The notes under the pieces are model-generated. The model was not told the DNA's origin. It was given only the letters and a program-made list of their open reading frames with translations, and did no database searches. Positions 47,659-56,346 of a stretch of DNA of 64,000 nucleotides are shown in pieces; the first letter of the stretch is position 1, and every line of letters starts with the position of its first letter. Position numbers and translations under genes: made by a program. Origin of the DNA: Mesobacillus persicus (lineage in GTDB: Bacteria > Bacillota > Bacilli > Bacillales > Cytobacillaceae); the NCBI RefSeq assembly GCF_900109925.1, contig NZ_FOBW01000006.1:183817-247816 (forward strand), in the 5' to 3' direction.

Positions 47659-47849
47659 ATATTCTCATTACTCCTTTATTCTGTCAGCGCTCACTAACAA
47701 GATAATAGCATACCATTGACTTAATGCGAATGGCTTCGTTATTATTTTTGCCTTTTTAAGGGTAACTTTATCAAGAACAATGTCAACTGTTTTAAAAAAA
47801 GTGGCCTCTTTTAACAAACATTATCCTTTAACAGAGCTAAAAGTAAAAG

Positions 47850-47981
47850 AACAAAAGCGCAAGCGCCCTGTAAGAAGGTGCTTTTTACCTTCTGAAAGGG
47901 AGTGGCTTATGTCTTCGCATCCCTAGGAGCCGCAGCTAAACAAGCTTATGACCCTTGGGGCTAGGCGCTGGAGCTGGATGC
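47850..47981. repeat. 'Gcgctagg...ggagctgga' type Bacillaceae repeat
   Basis: The ends AAAAGCGCAAGCGCC and GGGGCTAGGCGCTGGAGCTGG are those of a repeat seen dispersed in many Bacillus and Geobacillus intergenic regions. A central hairpin (AGAAGGTG...TACCTTCT) is visible. Single copy in the window. Confidence 0.6.
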
Positions 47982-48032
47982 AGAAAACGAACATAGTTAT
48001 CCGCACCCTTAACTTTTATAATTTCATAAACA

Positions 48033-48063
48033 ATAAAAAACCAAAGACAGAGACTGTCTTTGG
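48033..48063 (-). terminator. Terminator downstream of the Asp23 gene
   Basis: CCAAAGACAG-AGA-CTGTCTTTGG, a perfect 10-bp stem followed on the minus strand by TTTTTTATTG. Confidence 0.9.
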
Positions 48064-48071
48064 CCTGCTTT

Positions 48072-48479
48072 TTATAGATCTTCTTCCACTTCGTTTTCAG
48101 GTTTCTGAGTTTCAAATTGGATACCGACAACATGAATATTTACTTCTGCCGCTTCAAGGGCAGTCATATTTAAAAGTGCCTGACGGATATTGTCTTGTAT
48201 TTTTTGAGCTACATTTGGAATGGATAAGCCGAACTTCATCATACAATAAACATCTACCTTGATGCCCTCATCAGCCAGTTCAACTCGAACACCTTTCCCA
48301 TGATTCTTTTTCCCAAGACGCTCTACTACTCCTGCTGCAAAACTTCCGCGCATTTGGGATACCCCTTCAACCTCTGATGCGGCGATTCCCGCTATAACTT
48401 CAATTACCTCTGGAGCAATTTCAACTTTCCCAAGACTGTTCTCACCTTGACTCATTTCTAGTACACGCTGTTCACTCAT
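48072..48479 (-). CDS. yqhY: Asp23/Gls24 family protein (YqhY)
   Basis: A 135-residue Asp23-fold protein (GKVEIAPEVIEVIAGIAASEVEGVSQMRG is the family signature) with an acidic tail. In Firmicutes this gene is almost always next to accBC; in B. subtilis YqhY is linked to control of acetyl-CoA carboxylase activity. It lies 18 nt after accC, so one transcript. No membrane anchor is present, so it is cytosolic. Function beyond the family link is not certain. Confidence 0.9.
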   Translation of the reverse strand: MSEQRVLEMSQGENSLGKVEIAPEVIEVIAGIAASEVEGVSQMRGSFAAGVVERLGKKNHGKGVRVELADEGIKVDVYCMMKFGLSIPNVAQKIQDNIRQALLNMTALEAAEVNIHVVGIQFETQKPENEVEEDL

Positions 48480-48497
48480 TTTGCTTGCACCTCCTGA

Positions 48498-49853
48498 TTA
48501 TTCTTCTGCCATTACATTGTACATTTCTAAAAATTTCGTATTGAACTCTCCTTCAACAAAACGCTCATGATTTAGAAGCTTTAAGTGAAAAGGAATAGTC
48601 GTGTGGATTCCTTCGATTACAAACTCAGCCAGAGCTCGCTTCATGCGATTAATAGCTTCTTCCCGGCTACTTCCGTAAGCGATAACTTTCGCAATCATTG
48701 AATCGTAATAAGGGGGAATAGAATATCCCGGATAAGCAGCAGAATCAACCCGGACACCAAGGCCACCTGGAGGAAGGTACATCTTAATTTTACCTGCGGA
48801 TGGCATAAAGTTTTTAGACGGATTCTCAGCATTAATCCTACACTCGATTGCCCACCCATTAAAAACTACATCCTCTTGCTTTAAACTAAGTCTTTCACCA
48901 GACGCCACTTTGATTTGTTCCTTAATTAAGTCAACTCCAGTGACCATCTCGGTTACAGGATGTTCTACTTGAATACGGGTATTCATTTCCATGAAATAAA
49001 ACTTACGATTGCGATAATCATATATAAATTCTACCGTGCCAGCGCCTGTATAAGCAACCGCTTTTGCTGCTTTTATTGCAGCATTCCCCATTTCTTCACG
49101 TGTTTCACCATCTAACGCAGGAGATGGAGTCTCTTCAAGTAGCTTTTGAAGCCTACGCTGAATAGTACAATCCCGCTCTCCTAAGTGGATTGTGTGACCA
49201 TAGTTATCAGCCATTACTTGTATTTCTACATGGCGGAAATCCTCTATGTATTTCTCTATATACACGCCCGGGTTACCGAAGGCGGTATTCGCCTCTTGTT
49301 GAGTAATATTGATCCCTTTAATAAGTTCTTGTTCTGTCCTGGCAACACGAATCCCTTTGCCGCCACCTCCAGCAGTTGCTTTAATAATCACAGGATAGCC
49401 AATTTCATTAGCCAGTTCAACAGCATCGTCGGTATCCTTAATAATCCCCTTAGACCCTGGGACAATAGGAACGTTCGCTTCACGCATCGTTTCACGCGCT
49501 ACATCCTTTGTACCCATCTTCTGAATCGCTTCAGGAGTCGGACCAACAAAGATAATATTAACCTCCCTGCATAACTCAGCAAAATCAGCATTCTCTGCAA
49601 GAAAACCATAACCTGGGTGAATTGCATCACAGTCGGTTAACTTAGCAACGCTAATGATATTGGTGAAGTTTAGGTAACTATCCTTCGATGCTTTAGGGCC
49701 TATACAGTAGGCCTCATCAGCCAATTGCACATGAAGTGACTCTTTATCCGCTTCTGAGTAGACAGCAACGGATTCTATTCCTAGTTCACGACATGCACGA
49801 ATAATTCGGACTGCGATTTCTCCTCTATTTGCAATTAATAGTTTTTTTATCAT
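48498..49853 (-). CDS. accC: Acetyl-CoA carboxylase biotin carboxylase subunit
   Basis: A 451-residue ATP-grasp enzyme that carboxylates the biotin on AccB. It shows [17 protein letters not shown], the ATP-binding GGGGKGIR, the [12 protein letters not shown] motif and the catalytic [14 protein letters not shown]. The start is ATG 49853, with GGAG 10 nt upstream; the GTG 3 codons earlier abuts the ribosome site. It lies 14 nt after accB. Only this biotin carboxylase is in the window, so it might also serve the propionyl-CoA carboxyltransferase at 13.6 kb. Confidence 0.97.
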   Translation of the reverse strand: MIKKLLIANRGEIAVRIIRACRELGIESVAVYSEADKESLHVQLADEAYCIGPKASKDSYLNFTNIISVAKLTDCDAIHPGYGFLAENADFAELCREVNIIFVGPTPEAIQKMGTKDVARETMREANVPIVPGSKGIIKDTDDAVELANEIGYPVIIKATAGGGGKGIRVARTEQELIKGINITQQEANTAFGNPGVYIEKYIEDFRHVEIQVMADNYGHTIHLGERDCTIQRRLQKLLEETPSPALDGETREEMGNAAIKAAKAVAYTGAGTVEFIYDYRNRKFYFMEMNTRIQVEHPVTEMVTGVDLIKEQIKVASGERLSLKQEDVVFNGWAIECRINAENPSKNFMPSAGKIKMYLPPGGLGVRVDSAAYPGYSIPPYYDSMIAKVIAYGSSREEAINRMKRALAEFVIEGIHTTIPFHLKLLNHERFVEGEFNTKFLEMYNVMAEE

Positions 49854-49867
49854 GGTATTCACGCTCC

Positions 49868-50362
49868 TTATTCAGACTTTACAAGGAATAAAGGCTGACC
49901 ATATTCCACAAGCTGTCCGTCCTTCACAAGCACTTCTATTATTTCTCCGTTAACTTCGGCTTCGATTTCATTAAATAATTTCATTGCTTCAACAATACAG
50001 ACAATCGAGTCTTTACTCACTTTAGAGCCAGTTTTCACATAAGCATCTTTATCTGGAGAAGGAGATTGATAGAAAGTCCCTACCATCGGGGAAGTTATCT
50101 TATGTAAATTAGTATCTTCCTGAACTTCTTCATGTTTGACTTCCTGCTTGGGTTCTTCCTTTTTGATTACTGATGTGGTTGGAGAAGGCGGAGCTGGCTT
50201 AGGAGTTTCAGACACGGCTTGAACCGGCTCAACCACTACTTGTTGGCCCTGAACCTTCTTCTTCATTTTAATTTTAGAGCCTTCACTTTCATATGTGAAT
50301 TCATCAATGCTTGACTGATCCACTAGCTTGATTAATTCTCTAATCTCTTGTACTTTTAACAT
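49868..50362 (-). CDS. accB: Biotin carboxyl carrier protein of acetyl-CoA carboxylase
   Basis: A 164-residue BCCP. The N-terminal part binds the carboxylase, a Pro/Glu/Lys-rich linker runs from about 40 to 85, and the C-terminal biotinyl domain has [13 protein letters not shown] with the biotinylated Lys128. Typical length. First gene of accB-accC-yqhY. No promoter could be named with confidence in the 390-nt gap upstream. Confidence 0.96.
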   Translation of the reverse strand: MLKVQEIRELIKLVDQSSIDEFTYESEGSKIKMKKKVQGQQVVVEPVQAVSETPKPAPPSPTTSVIKKEEPKQEVKHEEVQEDTNLHKITSPMVGTFYQSPSPDKDAYVKTGSKVSKDSIVCIVEAMKLFNEIEAEVNGEIIEVLVKDGQLVEYGQPLFLVKSE

Positions 50363-50460
50363 TTTTTAGACACCCCTAGTTCATTTTTTTAATAACAATT
50401 ACTAGATTTTGTAAAGTCCATTTTACATGAACTTACATTAGATATTTCTTTAATTTTTGG

Positions 50461-50526
50461 CTGCGTTAAATTTGGCTGTTGATTTCCGCCCCCAACGAAA
50501 CATAAATCAACAAAGTATTATTACAG
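50461..50526. repeat. Dispersed GTTGATT hairpin repeat, copy 4
   Basis: GTTGATT (50478-50484) and AATCAAC (50505-50511) with a longer middle than the other copies (TCCGCCCCC...), then AAAGTATTATTAC. Confidence 0.45.
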
Positions 50527-50717
50527 GGCCTTCAATTTTTAATACTAGATACTAATACTATACGATAATATCACGTATAAGTTCAATATGTGAAGATAAA
50601 GACTTTATTTCAAAGATAATTCAAACTATTAACTCTATTTTAAACCTCTCTTGGTAAAATGTGAACTTATCTGATTATTTTTTTTCCTACCGAATGTAAA
50701 TCAAATTATTCCCACAT

Positions 50718-50748
50718 AAAAAGATCGAGGTTCCACCCCGATCTTTTT
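50718..50748 (-). terminator. Terminator of the spoIIIA operon
   Basis: AAAAAGATCGAGG / CCCCGATCTTTTT, one mismatch, following spoIIIAH by under 10 nt. Confidence 0.8.
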
Positions 50749-50755
50749 ATTGTAT

Positions 50756-51319
50756 TTATTTTTCTGGTTGGAAGGTTACGGCTACAGCCTGTAAGGAACC
50801 AAGCTCGTTACGAACCATCTGAATGATTTCATTTGCTTCCGTAGCAGAGTGTTCTTTTGATTTAACGGTTACACGTACTTTATCGCCATCTGCTCTAACT
50901 AATGCATCTTCATATCCCATAGTTTTAATTAATGTTTCTAGTACTCCCTCTTTCTGTGCAACGCTGTCTAATTCTTGCATCTTCTCATAGGCAGCATTAC
51001 GCTGTTCCACAGGAAGGTCAGTAGAAGCTACAATTTCTTGAAACTCTTCTTTCATCTCACTACGTTGATCATCGAGAGTAAGTCGAAGTGCTTCAAACTG
51101 CTCGTCGCTAGCAACTTCGGAAATGATTGTCTCACCATCTGCAGATTCTGTAGATTCTGTGCTTTCAGCGTTTTCTTCTGTAGCTGCACTTTCTTCTTCT
51201 TGTTCAACCGTTGCCAGATTGCTCTGGTTTGGATCTGGCGAAGTAATATAATAGACTGATAATACGACTACAAGACTAAGCATTGTTAACAACCATACAG
51301 TTTGTTTCTTTAATAACAT
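50756..51319 (-). CDS. spoIIIAH: Stage III sporulation protein AH
   Basis: A 187-residue mother-cell protein with one N-terminal membrane segment (VWLLTMLSLVVVLSVYYI), an acidic Glu/Ser/Thr linker (about 40-65) and a C-terminal ring-building-motif domain (DALVRADGDKVRVTVKSKEHSATEANEIIQMV). SpoIIIAH meets forespore SpoIIQ to form the channel across the engulfed double membrane. Last gene of the operon. It starts with ATG directly after the spoIIIAG stop. Confidence 0.95.
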   Translation of the reverse strand: MLLKKQTVWLLTMLSLVVVLSVYYITSPDPNQSNLATVEQEEESAATEENAESTESTESADGETIISEVASDEQFEALRLTLDDQRSEMKEEFQEIVASTDLPVEQRNAAYEKMQELDSVAQKEGVLETLIKTMGYEDALVRADGDKVRVTVKSKEHSATEANEIIQMVRNELGSLQAVAVTFQPEK

Positions 51320-51985
51320 TTATGAATCCCCCTTAGATTTTTTAGGTAACACAGACACGCGATGACTTGGAACATCAAGCGTTCTGCTGACCGCTTCTTT
51401 AATCCATTTTTCCACTTGAACATTTTCGACCCCTCTTGCGACTACAAGGACACCTCTAATGGCAGGTTTCTTAGTTTCTAAAACAATTGGAGTTTCTTTT
51501 TCACCCTCGCGAATGATGACAAGTTGTTCATCCTTTGAAAGGTCTTCAACCCCTCGTTTCCCACCCTCCCGATCGCTTTCCTCGGTTGTCTGAGATTGGG
51601 TTACGGTATTTTTCTCCAGTATCTTTTTTTCGGTCGCATCAACGTTCACGACTACAGTGACGTCTGTTACACCGGCAATTTCCTCTAGGGCCTCTTTTAG
51701 CTCTCTTTCATATTCATCCTCATAATCTGAAATCATGTTATTTTCAGAGGTTTTCTTTTGTCCAAAAGCAGGTTCATCCTCTTGATTTGCATTATTACTA
51801 AAGGCAGTGATGCCGTCGGATGTGCTTGTATCATTCGTAAATAAGTTTCCAACCAGCATGATCGCAACTCCGAATAAAGCCGCAATTAGCAGGTAGGGAT
51901 ATTTGGTTCCCTTTTTATCCTGTGTTACATCTTTCTTGGACAGCTGATTTTTAATCCAGTTGACTGGCCCTTTATTATTGCTCAT
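51320..51985 (-). CDS. spoIIIAG: Stage III sporulation protein AG
   Basis: A 221-residue single-pass membrane protein: a basic N-terminus, a membrane segment (YPYLLIAALFGVAIMLVG) and a periplasmic ring domain (ELKEALEEIAGVTDVTVVVNVDATEKKILEKN ... RGVLVVARGVENVQVEKWIKEAVSRTLDVP). It resembles secretion-system ring proteins and forms a large ring in the feeding-tube channel. It ends directly against spoIIIAH. Confidence 0.95.
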   Translation of the reverse strand: MSNNKGPVNWIKNQLSKKDVTQDKKGTKYPYLLIAALFGVAIMLVGNLFTNDTSTSDGITAFSNNANQEDEPAFGQKKTSENNMISDYEDEYERELKEALEEIAGVTDVTVVVNVDATEKKILEKNTVTQSQTTEESDREGGKRGVEDLSKDEQLVIIREGEKETPIVLETKKPAIRGVLVVARGVENVQVEKWIKEAVSRTLDVPSHRVSVLPKKSKGDS

Positions 51986-51992
51986 TGCTACT

Positions 51993-52610
51993 CTATGTCC
52001 CCCCTTCTATGAAAACTTCAATGACTGCTTTTGGAACATTCCACTTATCTGAAAGAAAAGTGGTAATTTCTCCGATTTTTCTTATGTTTTGTTCTGATGG
52101 AAGGGGCTCAGCAGTATCAATTTTCACTTCTTTTACAACAGCAACTGCGTCGTCTTCATCCCCGTGGTCCGCAACCCTAACTGTAATAGATTGCAAGTCT
52201 TCAGGAGATAGGTTTTCATCCATTTCCTCTGCTTCTATTTCGATCTCAGCAATTTTCATACCGTACTGTTCCATCAACTCCTCCTCTGCGTCCACCTTTA
52301 GTTGGACAGCCGTTTGTTCTAAAATATATGCATGTTGGGAGGCTTGTATTTCTTTTTTCTGCAATTCTATTAAATTTTCCATCCTTTTTTCATCAACATT
52401 CCCTTGAAAGCTAGAGATGGAGGCAATCGCTGACTCAAAATCGGTTGAGAAAATTTTCATGATTGGTGAGAGGATAATAGTAATTAATAGTAAACTAACG
52501 ACAACTTTTACATATTTTTGCAAATTCGAATTGGGTAAGAGCATATCGATCACAGTTGCGAGCAATATAAAGATTATGATATTCGTTATCCACTCTGTTA
52601 AAAAATCCAA
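51993..52610 (-). CDS. spoIIIAF: Stage III sporulation protein AF
   Basis: A 205-residue protein with two N-terminal membrane helices (WITNIIIFILLATVIDMLL and VVVSLLLITIILSPIM), a charged central part and a C-terminal ring-like domain (VRVADHGDEDDAVAVVKEVKI ... FLSDKWNVPKAVIEVFIEGG). Part of the mother-cell side of the SpoIIIA-SpoIIQ channel. Spacing to spoIIIAG is 7 nt. Confidence 0.93.
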   Translation of the reverse strand: MDFLTEWITNIIIFILLATVIDMLLPNSNLQKYVKVVVSLLLITIILSPIMKIFSTDFESAIASISSFQGNVDEKRMENLIELQKKEIQASQHAYILEQTAVQLKVDAEEELMEQYGMKIAEIEIEAEEMDENLSPEDLQSITVRVADHGDEDDAVAVVKEVKIDTAEPLPSEQNIRKIGEITTFLSDKWNVPKAVIEVFIEGGT

Positions 52611-52621
52611 ATTCGCTCCTC

Positions 52622-53842
52622 CTATCGAACCATCATCGTTAAGTTCCCAGCAACCACGATCACCGTAATACTCAAGAAAAACATGAGTGAAACAATCGCT
52701 AGCGCAGCAAAAACATAGATAATACTCTTTGAAATGACCTCTAGGCAGGATATGACTGGCCCGCCCCCAAGTGGCTGCAGTATCGCAGCAGCAAATTTAT
52801 AGGTAAAAGCAATCAGCAAGATTTTAACAGCCGGAAAGGCAGCAATCAGAAGAACAATCGCCACGCCTGCAATTCCTACGGTATTTTTCAACAATAAGGA
52901 AGCACTGATTACTGTATCGGTTGCGTCCGTGAAGAACCTGCCAATTACTGGTATGAAATTACTAGTCATGAATTTAGCGGTTCTAAGAGTCACCCCATCT
53001 GTTATAGCCGTTGCAGCACCTTGGACAGAAATCACTCCCAGGAAAACCGTCAAGAAGGCTCCTAGTAATCCGATGCTCCAATTTCGAAGTAACCCAGCGA
53101 GCTGCGTTACCTTATAATTCTCAGAAAGAATACTGACAATGCTAAGAAGGGCTGACATCATTAAAAGGGGCAAAATAATATATTGCACAAACATCCCGCT
53201 CGTACTCATTAAAAATAAAATCACCGGATGGAAAAATGCAGCAGACACCAGCCCACCGGATGAGACAATAAGAGCTAACAAAAGCGGAATTAAGGCTAGG
53301 ATAAAGTGAATCATCTTGCCTACAGTTTCATTCGTGTAATCTAGTACGATATGAAAACTGTTGAGAGCAATAATAATCAAAACCATAAATACGATGGAAT
53401 AGGCTACCTTGCTTATCGTACTTTTTTCAAAAGAGTTTTGAAGGGTTTGTAAAAAAATACTAAATATAGTCAGCAATACGAGTGATCCTAAGAGTTTCCC
53501 GTTTGCAAGAAATTCATGGAACATGAACTTAAGAATGCCATTAAACCATCCCTTTAAACTAAACTCCTTCTCCCCACTGATAAACTCATAGAGGCTTCCT
53601 TTCTGGCTTTCTGGCAAAAACCCACCATACTCTGTGAGGATATCCTCCCAAAACCTTTGGAGTTCATCAATTTTCAAGGCGTCGAGCTGTTCTTCAGCAA
53701 TACCCTGTGTCTGTTCATGTTCAATATTCTCTTGTTGTCCCTCCCCGGTAGCAGCTTGTACACTCGTACAGGATAGAAAAAGCATTAGAAGAACAATACT
53801 GAAAATAATCTGCGTCAATTGCTTCATGTTTTTCCATATCAT
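52622..53842 (-). CDS. spoIIIAE: Stage III sporulation protein AE
   Basis: A 406-residue multi-pass membrane protein with a signal-like N-terminus (IIFSIVLLMLFLSCTSVQAA), an acidic extracytoplasmic segment (to about 90) and about seven further hydrophobic segments. The conserved ...PVIGRFFTDATDTVISASLLLKN and LQPLGGGPVISCLE stretches are typical. It is the largest integral component of the SpoIIIA complex. The ATG at 53842 has GGGGGAGG 9 nt upstream. Confidence 0.94.
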   Translation of the reverse strand: MIWKNMKQLTQIIFSIVLLMLFLSCTSVQAATGEGQQENIEHEQTQGIAEEQLDALKIDELQRFWEDILTEYGGFLPESQKGSLYEFISGEKEFSLKGWFNGILKFMFHEFLANGKLLGSLVLLTIFSIFLQTLQNSFEKSTISKVAYSIVFMVLIIIALNSFHIVLDYTNETVGKMIHFILALIPLLLALIVSSGGLVSAAFFHPVILFLMSTSGMFVQYIILPLLMMSALLSIVSILSENYKVTQLAGLLRNWSIGLLGAFLTVFLGVISVQGAATAITDGVTLRTAKFMTSNFIPVIGRFFTDATDTVISASLLLKNTVGIAGVAIVLLIAAFPAVKILLIAFTYKFAAAILQPLGGGPVISCLEVISKSIIYVFAALAIVSLMFFLSITVIVVAGNLTMMVR

Positions 53843-53863
53843 GATTAGGGTCCTCCCCCCTGT

Positions 53864-54253
53864 TTATCCAGGGATTAACTGAATAATCGTTTCGATTAGC
53901 ACAGTTAAAATTGGAATAGCAGTAGCAAGAATTAGAATTTTTCCTCCTAGTTCGATTTTCGAAGCAATCGATCCTTGGCCAGCATCCTTGGTGATTTGTG
54001 CCGCAAATTCTGCAATATAAGCTATACCAATAATTTTTAAGATTGTTTCCACATAGACAAGATTGACGTTGGCCTTGGCAGCGAGATTTTCGACCATATT
54101 TATAATTAAGTAAATTTGGTCAACAAGGAACAAGAAGATGGCACAACCAGTAAAGACAATCAGTAAAAAGGCGAAATTTGGTTTCTGTTCCTTTAAGATT
54201 AGGGAAAGAAAGGTCGCCACTAACGCAACCCCAATTATTTGTAAGATTTCAAT
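53864..54253 (-). CDS. spoIIIAD: Stage III sporulation protein AD (probable ATT start)
   Basis: A 129-residue membrane protein with three to four hydrophobic segments (FLSLILKEQKPNFAFLLIVFTGC..., YVETILKIIGIAYIAEFAAQITKDAGQGSIASKIELGGKILIL). The start appears to be ATT at 54253: GGGAGGGG lies 6 nt upstream right after the spoIIIAC stop, and this gives (M)EILQIIGVALVATFLS, which aligns with the family N-terminus. The first standard start in frame is a GTG at 54220, which has no ribosome site and would remove part of the first membrane segment. A stop codon precedes the ATT by one codon. Confidence 0.9.
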   Translation of the reverse strand: MEILQIIGVALVATFLSLILKEQKPNFAFLLIVFTGCAIFLFLVDQIYLIINMVENLAAKANVNLVYVETILKIIGIAYIAEFAAQITKDAGQGSIASKIELGGKILILATAIPILTVLIETIIQLIPG

Positions 54254-54267
54254 GGCTTACCCCTCCC

Positions 54268-54474
54268 TTACCCTTGAAATAAAAAAACAGATTTGATTTT
54301 ATCAAAGAGTTCATCAACAATTGAGGCGACCATAAAAAGGATATATATAAAACCAAAGAGGGTTACCCACTGGGCATATTCTTTTTTCCCCATTTGATCA
54401 AGAATGGTGTGTAGAAATGCTACAACAATACCAACACCTGCAATTTTAAAAATAATATCAACATCCAAACCCAT
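54268..54474 (-). CDS. spoIIIAC: Stage III sporulation protein AC
   Basis: A 68-residue membrane protein with two hydrophobic segments (IIFKIAGVGIVVAFLHTIL and WVTLFGFIYILFMVASIV) and the conserved DQMGKKEYAQ between them. Integral part of the SpoIIIA channel, related in sequence to SpoIIIAD. It lies 19 nt after spoIIIAB. Length fits the family. Confidence 0.95.
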   Translation of the reverse strand: MGLDVDIIFKIAGVGIVVAFLHTILDQMGKKEYAQWVTLFGFIYILFMVASIVDELFDKIKSVFLFQG

Positions 54475-54493
54475 CTTGTCTGCCCCCTAATCG

Positions 54494-55009
54494 TTACATC
54501 AATAAAATAATTAATAATAACCCGGATAAAAACCCAAGACTTTTCACCATTTTTTCATATTTCATTTGCCTCTCGTGTGCATCTCCTTCTTCTCTTTCAA
54601 GATGTGTGATCGCTAGGTTGATTTGCTTTTGCTGAGAGTACTTGTCATGACGACCTAGTGTTTCTCCAAATTGTTTTAAAATCTCAAATTCTCCTTGTTT
54701 TAAGGCCGTGAACTTCCATGTATCCTTCAAACTCTCCTCCCAAGCGTGACTAACCGTCGTATCGGAGCTAGTCAACTTGACTGCAAATGTTTCAAAGATT
54801 AATGAAATCGGTTTAGCAAGCTGGGATGCTAGCTTTTGAGATGCCTCATGGAGTGGGGTATGGCCAAACATGATTTCAGCTTCTAGCGACTGCAAGGCCG
54901 CTTTAACATGCCTTAGCTGTTTTGGACGTTGGCTTAACTGCTTTGCAGCCTCGATGCCCGTCCAAGTTGTTGCGGCAATGATCAACACTGCCCCAATTAA
55001 TTTCATCAT
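54494..55009 (-). CDS. spoIIIAB: Stage III sporulation protein AB
   Basis: A 171-residue protein with an N-terminal and a C-terminal hydrophobic segment (LIGAVLIIAATTWTGIEAA; LGFLSGLLLIILLM) around a helical domain (RPKQLRHVKAALQSLEAEIMFGHTPL). The fold resembles type-II secretion GspF-like parts, and it is the likely partner of the SpoIIIAA ATPase. It begins directly at the end of spoIIIAA. Confidence 0.94.
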   Translation of the reverse strand: MMKLIGAVLIIAATTWTGIEAAKQLSQRPKQLRHVKAALQSLEAEIMFGHTPLHEASQKLASQLAKPISLIFETFAVKLTSSDTTVSHAWEESLKDTWKFTALKQGEFEILKQFGETLGRHDKYSQQKQINLAITHLEREEGDAHERQMKYEKMVKSLGFLSGLLLIILLM

Positions 55010-55933
55010 TTAGGTCACCCTCACTTTCCGAGAGATTTCATCACCGTTTTCATTTTTTATACATGTGATTGTCCCGGGACCTGTTTCCCTTGAAAGTTCA
55101 ATATAGCGAGAAAAAATCCCCATCTCTAGAACAGGTTGTAGGGTTGGTCGTTTTCGAATGTCTGCTAATGACTTGCCATGAGTTGTCATCACCAGTTTGA
55201 TTCCTGCATTGACTGCCTCCATAATGGCTGCAGCATCCTCCTCTCGCCCAATTTCATCCACAATTAAAATATCGGGACTCATCGAACGAATTAACATCAT
55301 CATCCCTTCTGCCTTTGGACAGGAATCAAGGACATCGATTCTTGGTCCAAATGTTAATTGCGGCACTCCGTGAACACAGCCTGCTATTTCTGACCTCTCA
55401 TCAACAATCCCTACCTTCATAGGCGGGACATTCTCCCTAGCCACTCCAGTAGAAACCATCCTGGCTATATCCCGAAGAAGAGTGGTTTTTCCCGTTTGAG
55501 GAGGACCAATGATAATAGAATGCTGCCACTCTTTCGTATATATATAAGGGAGCAACTGCTCGGCAATTCCTATTTTTTCTCTGGCAATACGGATGTTAAA
55601 CGATGATATATCTCTGATTGCCTTTACTTTCCCCGCCTCAAGAATGACCTTCCCGGCTAGTCCAACACGATGGCCGCCTGCAATGGTGATATAACCCCTT
55701 TTTAATTCTTCCTCAAGTGTATACATCGAAAAATTGCTTAGCTTATTCAAAAGCTGAACCCCATCTTCTGGATGAACAATATAGTGCAAGAAACTTGGAT
55801 TACCACCTGAAATCACCTCTAGAGGTCGATGAAGCCTAACTCTTATTTCTTCAACCGTGTTTGTCTGTATCTGAGGAATTGCTTCGAGAGCATCTGCAAT
55901 CCGTTTTGGTAAAAAGGCTAGAATTTCCTGCAT
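55010..55933 (-). CDS. spoIIIAA: Stage III sporulation protein AA (ATPase)
   Basis: A 307-residue cytoplasmic secretion-type ATPase. Walker A GPPQTGKTT is at residues 143-151, Walker B-like DILIVDEIGREEDA follows, and TTHGK is sensor-like. It powers or assembles the SpoIIIA-SpoIIQ channel in the mother cell during sporulation. First gene of the eight-gene operon, with a sigma-E-like promoter 40-70 nt upstream and GGAGGAG before the ATG. Confidence 0.95.
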   Translation of the reverse strand: MQEILAFLPKRIADALEAIPQIQTNTVEEIRVRLHRPLEVISGGNPSFLHYIVHPEDGVQLLNKLSNFSMYTLEEELKRGYITIAGGHRVGLAGKVILEAGKVKAIRDISSFNIRIAREKIGIAEQLLPYIYTKEWQHSIIIGPPQTGKTTLLRDIARMVSTGVARENVPPMKVGIVDERSEIAGCVHGVPQLTFGPRIDVLDSCPKAEGMMMLIRSMSPDILIVDEIGREEDAAAIMEAVNAGIKLVMTTHGKSLADIRKRPTLQPVLEMGIFSRYIELSRETGPGTITCIKNENGDEISRKVRVT

Positions 55934-55969
55934 GAACTACTCCTCCTGACTAACCCCTCTTTCTACTAA

Positions 55970-55997
55970 AATGTATGCTGGCTTGGACACTTTATGA
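55970..55997 (-). promoter_or_regulatory. Sigma-E-type promoter of the spoIIIA operon
   Basis: TCATAAA, 13-nt spacer, CATACATT on the minus strand fits the mother-cell sigma-E pattern (KMATATT / CATACAHT), especially in the -10. Confidence 0.75.
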
Positions 55998-56104
55998 CTT
56001 ACAATAGGAAAGATGAGCCAACAAAAAAAAATCCCTCATTGGAAGGATTCACATATTTTTTCGTTAGATAGGAAAGTAATAAGGCTAGAAAGGGGGAATG
56101 AACG

Positions 56105-56269
56105 ATGGTTAATGAAGATCACAAACGTTTTCAACAAGAACAAAGAGATTTAAAGCATCAATATATCGGGGATGATAACAATCACCGTACAAAACAATCA
56201 ATGGACCCCAAATACAACACTGGTCGTGATACAGATAAGTCACCAGGTGCTACTGGACGAGACATTTAA
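56105..56269 (+). CDS. Small hydrophilic protein of unknown function
   Basis: A 54-residue frame (MVNEDHKRFQQEQRDLKHQY... ending PGATGRDI) with a good ribosome site, AAAGGGGG 8 nt before the ATG, and a terminator 40 nt after the stop. It has no hydrophobic segment and is rich in charged, Gln and Asn residues. No family was recognised. It is a plus-strand gene between the minus-strand spoIIIA operon and the ccm-like operon, where B. subtilis has yqhV. A small spore or stress protein is possible but unproven. Confidence 0.6.
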   Translation: MVNEDHKRFQQEQRDLKHQYIGDDNNHRTKQSMDPKYNTGRDTDKSPGATGRDI

Positions 56270-56307
56270 TCGTTAAAAATGATAGCTAGTCCCGTTGTTC
56301 TAAAGCA

Positions 56308-56345
56308 ATAAAATAGGCCTGGATTTCTCCAAGGCCTATTTACCA
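56308..56345. terminator. Bidirectional terminator between the small ORF and the ccm-like operon
   Basis: AAATAGGCCTGG (56311-56322) / CCAAGGCCTATTT (56329-56341), one bulged A, with A/T flanks. It ends both convergent units. Confidence 0.85.
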
Positions 56346-56346
56346 T

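Larger units (their letters stand above)
47659..48071. other. Gene-free gap holding a Bacillaceae dispersed repeat and a terminator
   Basis: The repeat covers about 47850-47981 (AAAAGCGCAAGCGCC ... GGGGCTAGGCGCTGGAGCTGG). The terminator of the Asp23 gene is at 48033-48063. A T-rich stretch near 47790 and the rest show nothing recognised. Confidence 0.6.
50363..50755. other. Gene-free gap between accB and spoIIIAH
   Basis: Contains a GTTGATT repeat copy (50461-50526), AT-rich sequence that must hold the accB promoter, and the spoIIIA terminator (50718-50748). Nothing else recognised. Confidence 0.55.

Noticed and set aside
47948..48262. 104-codon plus-strand frame antisense to the Asp23 gene
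   Set aside because: It overlaps a dispersed repeat and the antisense of a conserved gene; no ribosome site.
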